A stretch of 64,000 nucleotides of DNA from Cycas panzhihuaensis (Eukaryota > Cycadophyta): the NCBI GenBank assembly GCA_023213395.1, contig CM041465.1:100385741-100449740 (forward strand), given 5' to 3'. Under the pieces are notes generated by a model, which saw nothing but the letters and a program-made list of their open reading frames with translations, was not told where the DNA came from and ran no database searches. Made by a program: the position numbers and the translations under genes. This document shows positions 23,883 to 34,353 of this stretch, piece after piece (within the stretch, counting starts at the first letter, position 1; every line of letters starts with the position of its first letter).

Positions 23883-26296
23883 ATGGCGACAACCAGGCCG
23901 GATCGAGTGAGTGGATCCCATGAAACCTATCCCATTTCAAAGTTTTAGTTTGAGTGCTTTTTGTTGATTTCTATGTAGTTTTTTATGCCCCATATAGGCG
24001 AATAGTGGCCTCTCAGAGTCCAAATTGGACCCAGAAAGAGGGGGGACCTCGACATTAGGGAGCCCTAGTCCCGGTGGGCCCCATAGGGGTCCACCCATAA
24101 AGATTTTTTTATTTTTTGGGGCCCCCTTTTGGGTGCCATTCATATCGTGGCAAAGATCACGGTGCCACAATCTTTACTGCGAGGCCCTGATTGCCGCAGG
24201 ACCCGAGCTAAACTTTGTGGTACCGCAAAGTTTAGTATGGAACGAAGGTAAATCTGCAGAAAAAAGAAGATGGAGGGGGCATGAGGCCCCAAATCTCAAT
24301 CAAACAGGATTGACAGATAGCTAGAAGGATAGAGAACTGACATAAGCTTAACTTTGATTGGTTTTGTGGTGTTGACAGGCTGTTATCGCGGTGGATAACT
24401 GCGAGAACATAGGGATGGCGATGCTTAGTTTCATCGAGATGATGTCCAGGGAGGACAAGGGGGTCCTACGGAGGTGTGGATTGCTGAAGGCCCTGAAGAC
24501 ACCTCAATACACGTCAGACCAGTGGCTATTAGTTGACACCGTATCACACTAGGACTGGAGGAGGCACATTTTCCACCTACCTCAGGTGGGAGACATGACA
24601 GTGACGCCGAGGGATATCCAGCGGATACTAGGAGTACCGGTGACTGGGAGCGCTACCTAGCAATGAGGCAGCACACAGGGAGGCAAAAGTGTTCTTCACA
24701 GGAGCAAATAGATGGGAGAGGAGAGAAGTTCCTCTCCAGACCATGGTTATGTCTAGGATTCCTTGGGTGAGGAAGCTCATTACACTGTGCATTCTATTCT
24801 AGATTTCCCAGAAACAGAACTATAGGGACATCCCTATGGGATGGATGGATGCAGGCAGACTGTGGAGGCGAGAGGATGGATTGGGCCACCCTCATAACGG
24901 CAAACCTCATCACGCAGTTGGATGCTATCAGGACAATAGATAGAGGAGGACTATCATATAGCACGTTGCTACAGTGTTGGTTCTTCGATCATTTTAGAGT
25001 AATGTCACCAGCGGGGGGACCACACCCAATTGTAGAGTAGGCCCCGATGGTCTACAAGTGGCAGACCAGGCTGAGGGGGACAGAGGACCAGGTCCATGTC
25101 CGGTGCTCAGTGGAGGCTACATCACTCGACCTCCTCACTATGATGAATTTCGTGGCAGATCTGTATAGGGTAGTGAGGTGGGACAGTGACGATGAGATAG
25201 GCAGAGCAGGGGCGCTCCCAGGTTATGATGATGACGATGGAGATGGAGGAGATGGGGCTGGCCTGTCATGACCTGCGGGAGAGGCAGGTCCATCGGGGAC
25301 AACAGGAGGAGTAACGGGGCCATCCGAGACTGCCGGCAGAGAGGCAGGCCCATCAGGGGCTACAGAGGAGAGCAAGGGGCTAGTGACGAGGGCCCGCAGG
25401 CTACGGATCATGAGGAGATCTGGAGAGGTGACAACTGAGCCGGTCCAAGTGAGGAGAGAGGCCTAGGCAGAGGTGGTACCTAAGGAGGAGGTACCAGCAG
25501 CAGGCGGGGAGCCAAGAGGAGAGGTTATTGCACGAGCAGAGGAGCTAGCGGCCACAGCAGGTGAGGCCTAATAATTTTCCGTCATTTGATAGTCGGATAG
25601 ATAGTTTAATTTGGTTTTATTTCGATATGCAGCTAGATATATACTGACATATGGTATGTTGGATTTGCAAGCATCGCGGAGATCCGGCAGTTGGTGGAGG
25701 CTACGGTGAGGGAGATGTTCCCTAAGGTATACGTAGAGGGGCAACCGCCCATCCAGATAGGGAACGCACTTAGATCGGCAGGTGCCTACATGGCAGCATT
25801 CACCCTGTTGGCGAGGCCGAGAGATATCTAGGCTGTAGAGTCTCAAGAGCACATAGCATTTAGGGGACAGATGCAGCGGGAGCTAGATGAGGCCAGGAGC
25901 GAGCGAGACGCGTTGTGGGGTCACGTACAGGCTCTAGAGGCTCGGGGAGGAGCAGGTGGAGACACAGAGAGTAGGGTCCAGATGGCAGTCCTAGAGGAGC
26001 ATCTCCAAGGGATGGAGGAGAGGTTTCGACGCATGGAGGAGAGACTCCGGGGAGTAGAGAGAGAGAGGGATCATATCTAGGTTCGATACGATCAACTAGT
26101 AGACCAGGTGGCATTGAGGTCAAGTAGGAGCAGGATGTATACCCACATGGCAGTGACGACCCCAAGGAAGCCACGTAATGAGGGGAGTGAGGTAGGGAGC
26201 TCGCAGAGGCCCAGGAGGAGCCTCAGAGGGATGTGGTCCCCAAGAGAGGGATCACACAGACCAGGAGATGGTGCCCCAGGAGCAGGACAGCAATAG
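23883..26296 (+). pseudogene. Antisense spliced gene of E1: plant-mobile-domain-like plus coiled coil
   Basis: It is encoded opposite to gag-pol, between IN and the second RNase H. Exon 1 starts at ATG 23,883 (MATTRPDRVSGSHET). Exon 2 runs 24,379-25,560 after a GACAG acceptor, and exon 3 runs 25,672-26,296 after a GTGAGG donor at 25,561; the stop is TAG. Exon 2 holds GVLRRCGLLKALKTP, then HIFHLPQVGDMTVTPRDIQ and RILGVPVTG, the pattern of the plant mobile (aminotransferase-like) domain, which typically has a FHLPxGEMTITLxD-VxxLLGLPVDG block. GGLSYSTLLQCWFFDHF further on fits the domain's LLQxWAYEH block. An acidic Asp/Gly run (about 25,225-25,265) and a Gly/Pro-rich linker follow. Exon 3 gives a coiled coil (QRELDEARSERDALWGHVQ onward). 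Stops and at least one frameshift in exon 2 make it a pseudogene. The exon 1 donor is not resolved, and the exon 3 acceptor is off by one base compared with E2. Confidence 0.65.
24208..24235. repeat. GGTACC-centred palindrome in intron 1 of the E1 antisense gene
   Basis: A 28-bp inverted repeat with half-arm CTAAACTTTGTGGT and one mismatched pair next to the centre. The E2 counterpart at 31,542-31,573 has different arm bases but still pairs. A second, imperfect hairpin lies just upstream (about 24,146-24,182, arms CGTGGCAAAGAT / ATCTTTACTGCG). Confidence 0.85.
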
Positions 26297-26412
26297 AGTA
26301 GGACATATGTATTTGATTTTGATGTGGAAAGACGGCCTCTAGGGGGTCATATATAGAGTTATATGATTGTACCCCCCCTGCAAGGACACCGGCTTCCCAT
26401 ATATACGATGTG

Positions 26413-26447
<35 letters not shown>

Positions 26448-26932
26448 GGGGTAATTGGTGCCCCATTTTGATATGTGATGATGTGTATATCACGTGTGAT
26501 AGATGACATGTATGTTTTGTTATGTATGTTATAGATGCTTTATTATATGATACATGTATTTCCTTCCATGCATGGTTATATATCTAACAAGAGCACACAC
26601 AACCACTATGAATAGAGGTGATAGGCATGTGTGGGGTTAGAAATAGAGCGACATACATATCCATGGAGGAGCATAGCAGGATATGTGAAGAAAACACCAA
26701 GCGAGGAAGGGGGGAGTAACGATACTCCATAGTGTTATCCTAACTAGGGGATGCCCAAATAGGAAGGAAAAAAGTCCCAAAAAGATATAGGGATACAAGT
26801 TCTGCAGGAGGAACCAGAAAGAAAAAGAGGAGGCCATCCTAAGTTGCCATTCTACTATGGCTGGGAGAAATTGGCACAACTCAAGATGGTAGTTTAGGCT
26901 CATTTTGGAGCATGGCTGAAGTGACAACGAGG
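26297..26932. other. E1 non-coding interval between antisense gene and IN stop
   Basis: This is the shared 3' end region of the convergent antisense gene and integrase. It includes an (AT)n tract at 26,412-26,447 and is homologous to 33,670-34,353 of E2. I see no open frame conserved between the two copies. Confidence 0.6.
26412..26447. repeat. (AT)n microsatellite
   Basis: Simple dinucleotide run of about 18 units just downstream of the antisense gene. The E2 counterpart near 33,800 is much shorter. Confidence 0.9.
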
Positions 26933-27131
26933 TCACAAGTAAAACTTCTTAAGGAATTTCCCATTAATAACTTTCTCAAATTCAAGACCTTCCAGGGTGG
27001 CAATCCTATAAGCACCATTACCGAGAGTCTCGATAATGACGAAAGGGCTAACCCATTAAGGTTTAAATTTGGTCAAACGGTCATAAAGATATTCAAGTTT
27101 GAGGACGTGGTCCGTGGGAAACAAAGGACGG
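26933..27131 (-). pseudogene. E1 integrase C-terminal fragment, severed by E2
   Basis: The translation includes DHVLKLEYLYDRL and ends GKFLKKFYL, matching the end of the E2 integrase (DHVLKLEYLYDRL, GKFPKKFYV) at 34,354-34,560. The stop is TGA at 26,933-26,935. A frameshift separates the two blocks. The rest of the gene continues at 48,159 on the other side of E2; the flanking GACGG is the target duplication. Confidence 0.9.
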
Positions 27132-29699
27132 TGAAACACTCGCTACGGGGCGATGCCCCTACGTCTAGCAAAAGGATATAAGAATATGCTATGCTAACTA
27201 AGCTAGGTAGCGAGGACCTCATCTCGCAGGGCATCCGTGCGCTGGAGCGCAGATTCGGGACTACAAGGTGCCTGGTTGCTTCCAGGTAGTCGTGCAAAGT
27301 AAGGCCTTCCTACCCTTCGGATGCCCGGGAAGGAGAGAGAATGCCTTACGCGCTGTGTCTTCTCAAGGCAATGAGAAGGCAATGAATGGAAGGGGAACTA
27401 ACTAATGTGCAGGCAAATGCTGGAAAGGGTGTAACGGGGGCAGCTCGAATATGACACGAGTGAGCTATCTATGCTATGCTATGCTAGATAAAGTAAGAAA
27501 TAATGTAAAAGATGAATGCAGTTTCCCTTTTTCCTTTATATTCTTTTACAATTTCCTAACTACTCAGGCAAATGCATGAAAGGCAACAAATGTAAAAGGG
27601 GATATGTAGGAAATGAGGGGAATACCTAGACCCGGCGCCTGAAATAGAGTGTAGCTCGTCTCTCTAAGTCCTGCTCCCTTCTTCTCCGTTTGTCGTGCAT
27701 GCAATGCCTGGCCTACAGAATTGCCTAGCGATAGAAGAGGGGTTTACTTACCTCCCCTTAAACATGCAAAAGCAAATAAAACGGAAAGAAACAAAAAAGC
27801 TTGAAACTGAAGAAAGAAATGCACTACGCAGGAAACTAACCTGCAACGGGCTCGTCCTGTGTATCACTCCACCAATGCGCGATCCTGCAAACGGGTGAGA
27901 AGGACACATTCCTCTCGGAAGAGAGGCCACAAGATATACCAAGAAATATATATATAAACTGAAATCAAATGGAACTAAGATCTATGCTAAGCATTGAAAT
28001 ATAACGATATGAAATAGGCTCTCACCACCATCCACCACGAAAACACTTGAAAGGGAAAGGAGTATAGCTTCGAGATGGCTAACTCACCCACGGGAGACCT
28101 CTATGGAACTCGGGAAAGAAAAACTAGTTGGCAATAAGGTAGTGAAACAACAACCATAACAAGGAAAAGAATAACAAAAAAGGAACCGGGGCTTACATAG
28201 GGTCCAACACCAATAGGTGAGACTTCTAGCAATGACTTAGTGACGGGTTGCCTATGCTAATTGGAACACCCTAACTAAATTCCCTAAAGTCCCTTAGCCT
28301 GTTCCCTAAGAAAGCACTCATGGCAAAGGGCCAAGAGGACAAGGGACAGAACCCTTGGGGAGAAGGATAGCAATGGGGGACGGAACCCCGCCAACCTCCC
28401 TCAAATCCTCGTATGTTACTCCTTTACACTAGCTAACTAAGGAAAGGGTGAAAGAGATAGTTTAAGGAAAATAGAGAGGCTTCAAAAAAATAATAGAAGG
28501 GCATTACTAATTTAGTGCAACACCATGAGGAAAACTTTAGCTAACTAGGATCCCATTCATTAAGAAACAAAAGAAATAAGAACAAAGTGAATTGCAAGTA
28601 GAAACAAGAAGTACCTTGTAGGGAGAAGATTAAGCATGAACTTTGCTGCCAGGAACAACAGCAACAACCAACGTATGAGGACTGATCATGAGTGGTCCTT
28701 GCAAGAGTGAGAATGAAGAAAACTGCTTTCAAGCTTGGAGCCTTGGAAGTTGGCTCTTTGGGAAGCTTTTGGGTGAAAATGTCACTCGGATCCTTTAGCA
28801 CCTGCAAAGAAAGATGGAGCTTGCTATGAAGAGCTGTAGGGGGCAGCAATGGCCCTGCAAGTCTAGTTGATAGCAATCCTTTTCTCCTTTGTCCAGTTGC
28901 TGTGTATGTAGGTTGTCTTTTCTGTATGTTTTGTTGTGTGAAAGTCAGAAATTCTTCTAAGAGATTTGAAAAATAGCCAAAAGATTTGAAAAATGGGGAG
29001 CAAAATCCCCTTTATCCACCCTGTTCATAGCAGGTGAACGTTGGGGATGTCAGGGCGACTCGAATCAATCAACGCCACATAGCAGTTCCGCAAAAAAATG
29101 GAAACTGTTGCGTGGTTCTCTTTTTTTAAATTTCAAAGAGTCGTACCGTGGCAAACTCTGCGGTACCGCAGCAAACTCTGAGGTACCGCTAAGTTTATAG
29201 CGGTATCAGACTAGAAACAAAAAAAGAGAAAAACAAGCAGAAACATCAGGTTTTGGGGTAAAAACCAAGGCTAAACATAAGCTAGGGCAGCTGGGGGAAT
29301 GCCTAGGTAATGGGCAGGTACCCAAAACAATGCAAAAGGGTCCTAACTAAGGATTAAATCAAGCTTAAGAAGGACTGCAACATAAGTGACATGTTGTAAC
29401 GAGAGCAAATAGGATTGACTGAAATATCCCAGGAGACCGTGGAGACAACGTGGGTGGCTGTGCACCATATGGGGTGTAGCATTCGCTGAGGAATGCCCCC
29501 ACTGTGAGTCGTCATAGGCTGATAGTGTGCCGTAAGCACATGCATTATGAGCAAGTAGAAAAGCAATGTGGGCAGGCAGACATATGTCAAGCAACCTACT
29601 CTAAATAACCTTAATCAAGCATGGGCAAGAAAAAGTAAGAAAGTATACTTGAACAAACCTGCATCGATGTGTCTCGAGTCCATTCCTGAGTGGGAAACA
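27132..29699 (-). repeat. E2 3' LTR
   Basis: 2,568 bp, direct partner of 45,583-48,158. GGTACC-type inverted repeats lie at 29,158-29,171 (CTGCGGTACCGCAG, perfect) and 29,182-29,207. On the minus strand GGATAAAGGGG near 29,010 is the best TATA candidate. The adjoining internal bases read CCAAGGCGA on the coding strand, a decayed polypurine tract. Confidence 0.95.
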
Positions 29700-29781
29700 T
29701 CGCCTTGGCAACAGAGCCTCACTGCTCGGAAACGTAACATGATGGCGAATGCTGACAATCAAAGATATGAGTAGCACATGC

Positions 29782-29784
<3 letters not shown>

Positions 29785-29852
<68 letters not shown>
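29785..29852. repeat. (TA)n microsatellite
   Basis: About 34 uninterrupted TA units in E2, in the interval between the 3' LTR and the second RNase H. The matching place in E1 (about 22,440) and E3 (about 63,890) has only a few units, so the run expanded in this copy. Confidence 0.95.
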
Positions 29853-29857
<5 letters not shown>

Positions 29858-30103
29858 GCAATAAAGAGCATCACGTGGACCAAGGGTGTAGGCGAGTGTA
29901 ATGGCAGAACGCGTGGACAAGGGAGACAGAGACGAGGATAACGTAGGGGCTACCTACACATCGTCTAAACATCGACCTGTAACTGAAATAAGCAAGTAAA
30001 AGGGGATGCCCCCGTTGTGAAGTAGGAGGGCATCTAGCAAATAGAGCAAGGACATCTAACTAACAGCAACCAGAGGCTTGGGCACGGGCTGGCCAGGCAA
30101 GCC

Positions 30104-30535
30104 TCAGGGGCAGTTATCTAGAAGAGGGAGGCGGCACTCAAGGATGAGGCAGACGAGGCTGTCGGCCTCAGCATTGAGGTGCCTAGGGATATGCTGAATA
30201 TCCACTGACGAGAAATAAGCCAGAAGAGACCTAGCAGCAGATGTGAGGGTTCTCAGGTGAGGACATCACACCTGGTAGACCTGGGTGAGATGGGACACCA
30301 CGACCTGAGAATCATAAAGCAACACAATGGACCTGCGATGGTAATGGAGAGCATCGGTAAGGGCTTTAATAACGGCCGTGTACTCGGCTTCGTTATTGGT
30401 TGCCTCAGTAAGGAAGACCCCGGAATGCAAGAAATCGTGTCCAGAGGGGCTACGAAGAATCCACACAGCGGCAGAAGGTCCGGGGTTGTCGCGACTTCCA
30501 CCATCGGTAAAAACGAGAAGGGGCGTGCCTGAATA
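30104..30535 (-). pseudogene. Archaeal-like RNase H (second RNase H) of E2
   Basis: One frame keeps VFTDGGSRDNPGP, WILRSPSGHDFL, NNEAEYTAVIKALTDAL and YDSQVVVSHLTQVYQ, so all three catalytic carboxylates (Asp at 30,503-30,505, Glu in NNEAEY, Asp at 30,311-30,313) are present. A TGA at 30,266-30,268, where E1 has CGA, cuts the tail; the frame then goes on through DIQHIPRHLNAEADSLV to a TGA at 30,104-30,106. The upstream limit is a stop at 30,538, and there is no clear Met, so it may have been translated from a spliced or sub-genomic RNA. It is on the gag-pol strand but is separated from integrase by the whole antisense gene. The first (gypsy-type) RNase H is in its normal place after RT. Confidence 0.85.
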
Positions 30536-31052
30536 CTAAGCTCTGGCAGCAAACAAATAGCAATGAAAGTAAAACAAAGACTCAAACGACGAGCAAGAAG
30601 GTGGCCGAGAAGGGTAAGAGGACCTAACAATGAGGTTACCCGAGAACAAAAGCAAGCAATCCGGTCACTGGCTGAGAGTGGGCAGAGAAAAGACGCCCTG
30701 GAGTGCCAAAGGTTGCTTTCGGAAGTAAAACATGCCCCTGGATGGGGGAGAATTTCCTTTGGGGACCCCAGGGGCGAAAAAGGGCTGCGAAAATAAGTCC
30801 AAGGCGGCGAAATGAGCTAAACGAGTGTAAACTCGGGCATGCATGGGAGTAACGCGCAAAATGATGCAGAAGGGCCCTGGCAAAAGTGCGATAATAAGGC
30901 ACCATAAATGCCCTTGCAAGAGAAAGTAAAAAGGGCATCAATAGAGCACAATGGGTGACAGGGCCAGAAGGCAAAGGCTACCAGGAGAATAAGACGGTCC
31001 CAACGACTGTCGCGGAACCAGAAACAAAGAAGTGCCCGTCGGGACCCCCGCC

Positions 31053-31061
31053 TATATAAGG
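31053..31061 (+). promoter_or_regulatory. TATA box of the antisense gene in E2
   Basis: TATATAAGG, 143 bp before the conserved ATG at 31,196; identical to the nonamer at 23,716 in E1. Confidence 0.55.
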
Positions 31062-31469
31062 AAAACGAATGAAAATCAGATTTATTTTCACCAGCTCTCG
31101 TACGAAACCAGAGCCATTCCCTTACGACGTAGAGCGCTACCTGACTTTGGAGGCACACAGGAGACAGCGAGAGTCATTACAACCATAGAGACGAGATGGC
31201 GACGGTTAGGCCAGATCCAGTGAGTGGATCTCACGAAACCCTTGCCATTTCAAAGTTCAAAGTTTAATGCTTTTTAGTTAATTTTACGTATTTTTTATGC
31301 CCCTTATGGGTAATTAGATGCCTCTTGGAGTCTGAATTGGACCCAGAAAGAGGCGGGGACCTGGGCATTAGGGAGCCCTGGTCCCGGTGGGCCCTACGAG
31401 GGGTCCACCACAAAAAATTTTGGGATTTTCTGGGCCAAAACCCCCTTTTAAGGGGGGTTACCATCCATA

Positions 31470-31507
31470 CCGCGGCCAAGATCGTGGCACTGTAATCTTG
31501 GCCGCGG
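31470..31507. repeat. Perfect 13-bp-stem hairpin in intron 1 of the E2 antisense gene
   Basis: Arms CCGCGGCCAAGAT and ATCTTGGCCGCGG are separated by 12 bases. The E1 copy at about 24,146-24,182 keeps an imperfect version. Confidence 0.85.
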
Positions 31508-31541
31508 GATCGCTAGAGGAAAGCGATCACCGTGGGACCCA

Positions 31542-31573
31542 CTCCAAATTTAGTGGTACCACTAAATTTGGAG
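31542..31573. repeat. Perfect 32-bp GGTACC-centred palindrome in E2
   Basis: Half-arm CTCCAAATTTAGTGGT is followed by its exact reverse complement. It lies in the inferred intron 1 of the antisense gene, at the place of the palindrome at 24,208-24,235 in E1. Confidence 0.9.
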
Positions 31574-33669
31574 CAGTACGCAGGCAGAAAACTAGAAAAA
31601 ACCAGAAAAAGGGCCAAACAGCCCCCGAAATCAGAAAGGAAAATCAGAAAGAGAGCTAAGAGCCTAGATGACTACTAGGAGGCTAACCTTGACTGACTTT
31701 TGATAATTGTAGGCAGTTATCGTGGTGGACAACCGCGAGAACATCGGTATGCCGATACTGAGTTACTTGGAGATGGCGTCCCAAGAGGATAAGGCGACTC
31801 TAAAGAGGCGTGGCCTATACAAGGCCCTCAAGACCCCCTAGTTCGCATCAGACCAGAGGCTCCTAGTTGACATCGTGTCACACTGGGACAGGAGGAGGTA
31901 TGTGTTTCACTTACCTCAGATAGGCGATGTCACTACCACCCCAGGAGACATCAAAGTGATCCCGGGAGTACCAAGGATGTGGAGGCCGGTGATGCCGGAG
32001 TGTTGCCAAAGACCGAGGCAAAGACATGTGGAGGCGCCTCCTCACAGGGACTGACAGGTGGAAGCAGAGGGGAGCTCCCCTCCAGACTATGCTTATGTCT
32101 AGGATTCCTCGAGTGAGGAAGTTGATACTACTATGTATTCTGTTTCAGATTTCCCAGAAATAGAACTATAGGGAGATCCCCGGAGGTTAGGTGGACGCAG
32201 CGCACGGGTGTGAGGCTGGCGAGAGGATGGATTGGGCCACTCTAATTGCGGTGAACCTCGTCGCCCAGCTAGACACCATCCAGAGATCCGGCAGAGGAGG
32301 GTTTTCTTACAGCATGTTGTTGCAGTGCTAGTTTTTTGATCATTTTGCGGCAGTGGCACCAGCAGGGGGGCCATTCCTCATAGCAGAGTGGGCCTCGATG
32401 GTCCACAGATGGCAGACGAGGCTCTGGGGGATAGAGGATTAGGCCCATGTCTGTCAGTCAGTCGATGTGACATCACTCGACCTCCTCACAGTGACAGACT
32501 ATACAGCGGAGCCCTACAGAGTAGTGAGGTGGGAGAGTGACGATGGAGTGGGCGGAGCAGGAGCGCCCATCGACGACGATGACGACAATGACAGCGACGA
32601 CGATAGCGGCGATGACAGTGATGATGGGGGAGATGGGGCTAGCCCATCACGACCTGTAGGAGAGGCAGGTCCATCACGGTCGATAGGGGGAGTAGTAGGA
32701 CCATCCGGGACTGCCGGAGGAGGGGCAGGCCCATTAGGAGTTGCCAAGGTGAGCAGGGTGCTCGAGACCAGGGGTCGCAGACTATGAATCGTGAGGAGAT
32801 CCAGAGAGGCGAGGGTCAAGCCAGTCCCTGCTAAGGGCGAGATAGAGGCAGAGGATGTACCTGAGGATGAGGTACCTGTAGCTGGCAGAGGGCCAAGAGA
32901 TGAGGATGTCGCCTGAGCAAAGGAGCCGGCGGCCACGACAGGTGAGACCTAACCATTTCCTTAGTCATTTGACATCTAGATAGATCTTTGATTTCATTTC
33001 ATTATGGTATGCAGTGAGGACATACACTGACACACGGCATGTTGCATTAACAGGAGTAGCAGAGGTCCGGAGACTGGTGGAGGTCATGGTGAGGGAGATG
33101 TTCCCTCAGGTCTACGCAGAGGGGCAACCGCCCATCCAAGTGGAGGATCGCTCAGGTCAGCAGGAGCCCACATGCAGGCATTCGCCCCACTAGCAAGGGT
33201 GAGAGACATTTAGGCTGTAGAGACCGAGGAGCACATGGTACTCCGGGGATAGCTACAGCGAGAACTCAACGCGGCCAAGGGCGACCGGGATGAGCTGCAC
33301 GGACGAGTCCAGGCCTTAGAGGCTCGGAGCAGACTAGGAGGAGATGCGGGGAGTAGCATCTGCCTAGCAGTACTAGAGGAGTGCCTTAAGGCGACAGAGG
33401 AGAAGTTTCAGAGTATGGAGGAGGGACTCCGGGGTGAGAGGGATCGCATCCAGGTCCGATACGACCAGCTAGTAGCGCAGATGGTCTCGATGTCGAGCAG
33501 GAGCTGGACCCATACACACACAGCAACTATGACCCCGAGACGGCCTTAGGATGAGGGGAGCGAGGCAGGCATCTCGCGGAGGCCCAGGAGGAGCCTCGGA
33601 GGGATGTGGTCCCTAGGAGAGGGATCACATAGACCAGGGGATGGCACCCCAAGATCATGACAGCAGTAG

Positions 33670-34353
33670 ATGAGATGTACATATAGTTTTGATGGGAAAG
33701 CACGGGCCTCCAGGGGGTCATATATAGGCTCACATGATTGTACCCCCCCCTTCAAGGATCCTGACTTCCCACATGCATGATGTACCATGACATTTTGATA
33801 TATATATATACGGGTTAATTGGAACCCCTATTTTGACATGAAATGGTGTGTATCATGTACGATAGAGATAGCATGTATGGTTTACTTTTGTAAATGAATA
33901 TTTTTGTATGTTGTAAATGTAAATATGTTTTGTTGTAAGTATTTTGTTGTAAATATTTAGTTGTAAATATGCATGTGTTTCCTTCCATGTATGGCTATAT
34001 GTCTAACAGGAGCACACACGTCCACCATAAGTAGAGGTGATCGAGAGGTGTGAGGTTAGAAATAGAGCAACATGCACGTCCACTAGGGAGCACAGCGGAA
34101 TATGCGAAGGAAACAACAGGCAAGAGAAGGGAGTGATGATACTCCACAGCGTCATCCTAGTTGGGGGATGCCTAAATAAGAGGACAAAGGTTCCCGAGAG
34201 CACACGGGAACGCAGGTTTCGCAGGAGGAACCAGAAGATAAAGCAAAAATCCATCTTAAATTACCATTCTACCCGTGGTTGGGAGGAATGGGAACAATTT
34301 AAAATGGTAGTTTAGGCTCGTTTCGGAGCATGGTGGAGAAAAGAGCGGAAAGA
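33670..34353. other. E2 non-coding interval between antisense gene and IN stop
   Basis: Homologous to 26,297-26,932 of E1. It is the convergent 3' region of the antisense gene and integrase. It contains short TATA runs and repeated TTTTGTTGTAA-like units near 33,890-33,970, but no conserved frame. Confidence 0.6.

Larger units (their letters stand above)
31196..33669 (+). pseudogene. Antisense spliced gene of E2: plant-mobile-domain-like plus coiled coil
   Basis: Exon 1 starts at ATG 31,196 (MATVRPDPVSGSHET). Exon 2 is 31,713-32,941 after an AATTGTAG acceptor. Intron 2 is 32,942-33,053 (GTGAGA...TTAACAG, 112 bp, phase 1), and exon 3 is 33,054-33,669 with stop TAG. Exon 2 carries LKRRGLYKALKTP, then SHWDRRRYVFHLPQIGD and a decayed LGVP block, then TSLDLLTVTDYTAEPYRVV and a long Asp run (about 32,568-32,640) followed by Gly/Pro-rich repeats. 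Exon 3 has helical, charged sequence like the E1 coiled coil. Stops (for example after ALKTP) and indels inactivate it. The stops lie in different places from those in E1, so both copies descend from an intact gene. The mobile-domain assignment rests on the FHLP-GD-TP-D and L-GVP pattern. Confidence 0.65.

Noticed and set aside
29785-29852. TA run as part of a CRISPR-like or satellite array
   Set aside because: It is a simple dinucleotide run. No spaced repeats or CRISPR-type structure occurs anywhere in the window, which is plant nuclear DNA.
32514-32936. A 140-codon Ser/Pro/Leu-rich minus-strand frame, and similar frames at 25,138-25,411
   Set aside because: It is the complement of the acidic and Gly/Pro-rich linker of the antisense gene. 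Biased codons keep the other strand open; there is no homology or start context.
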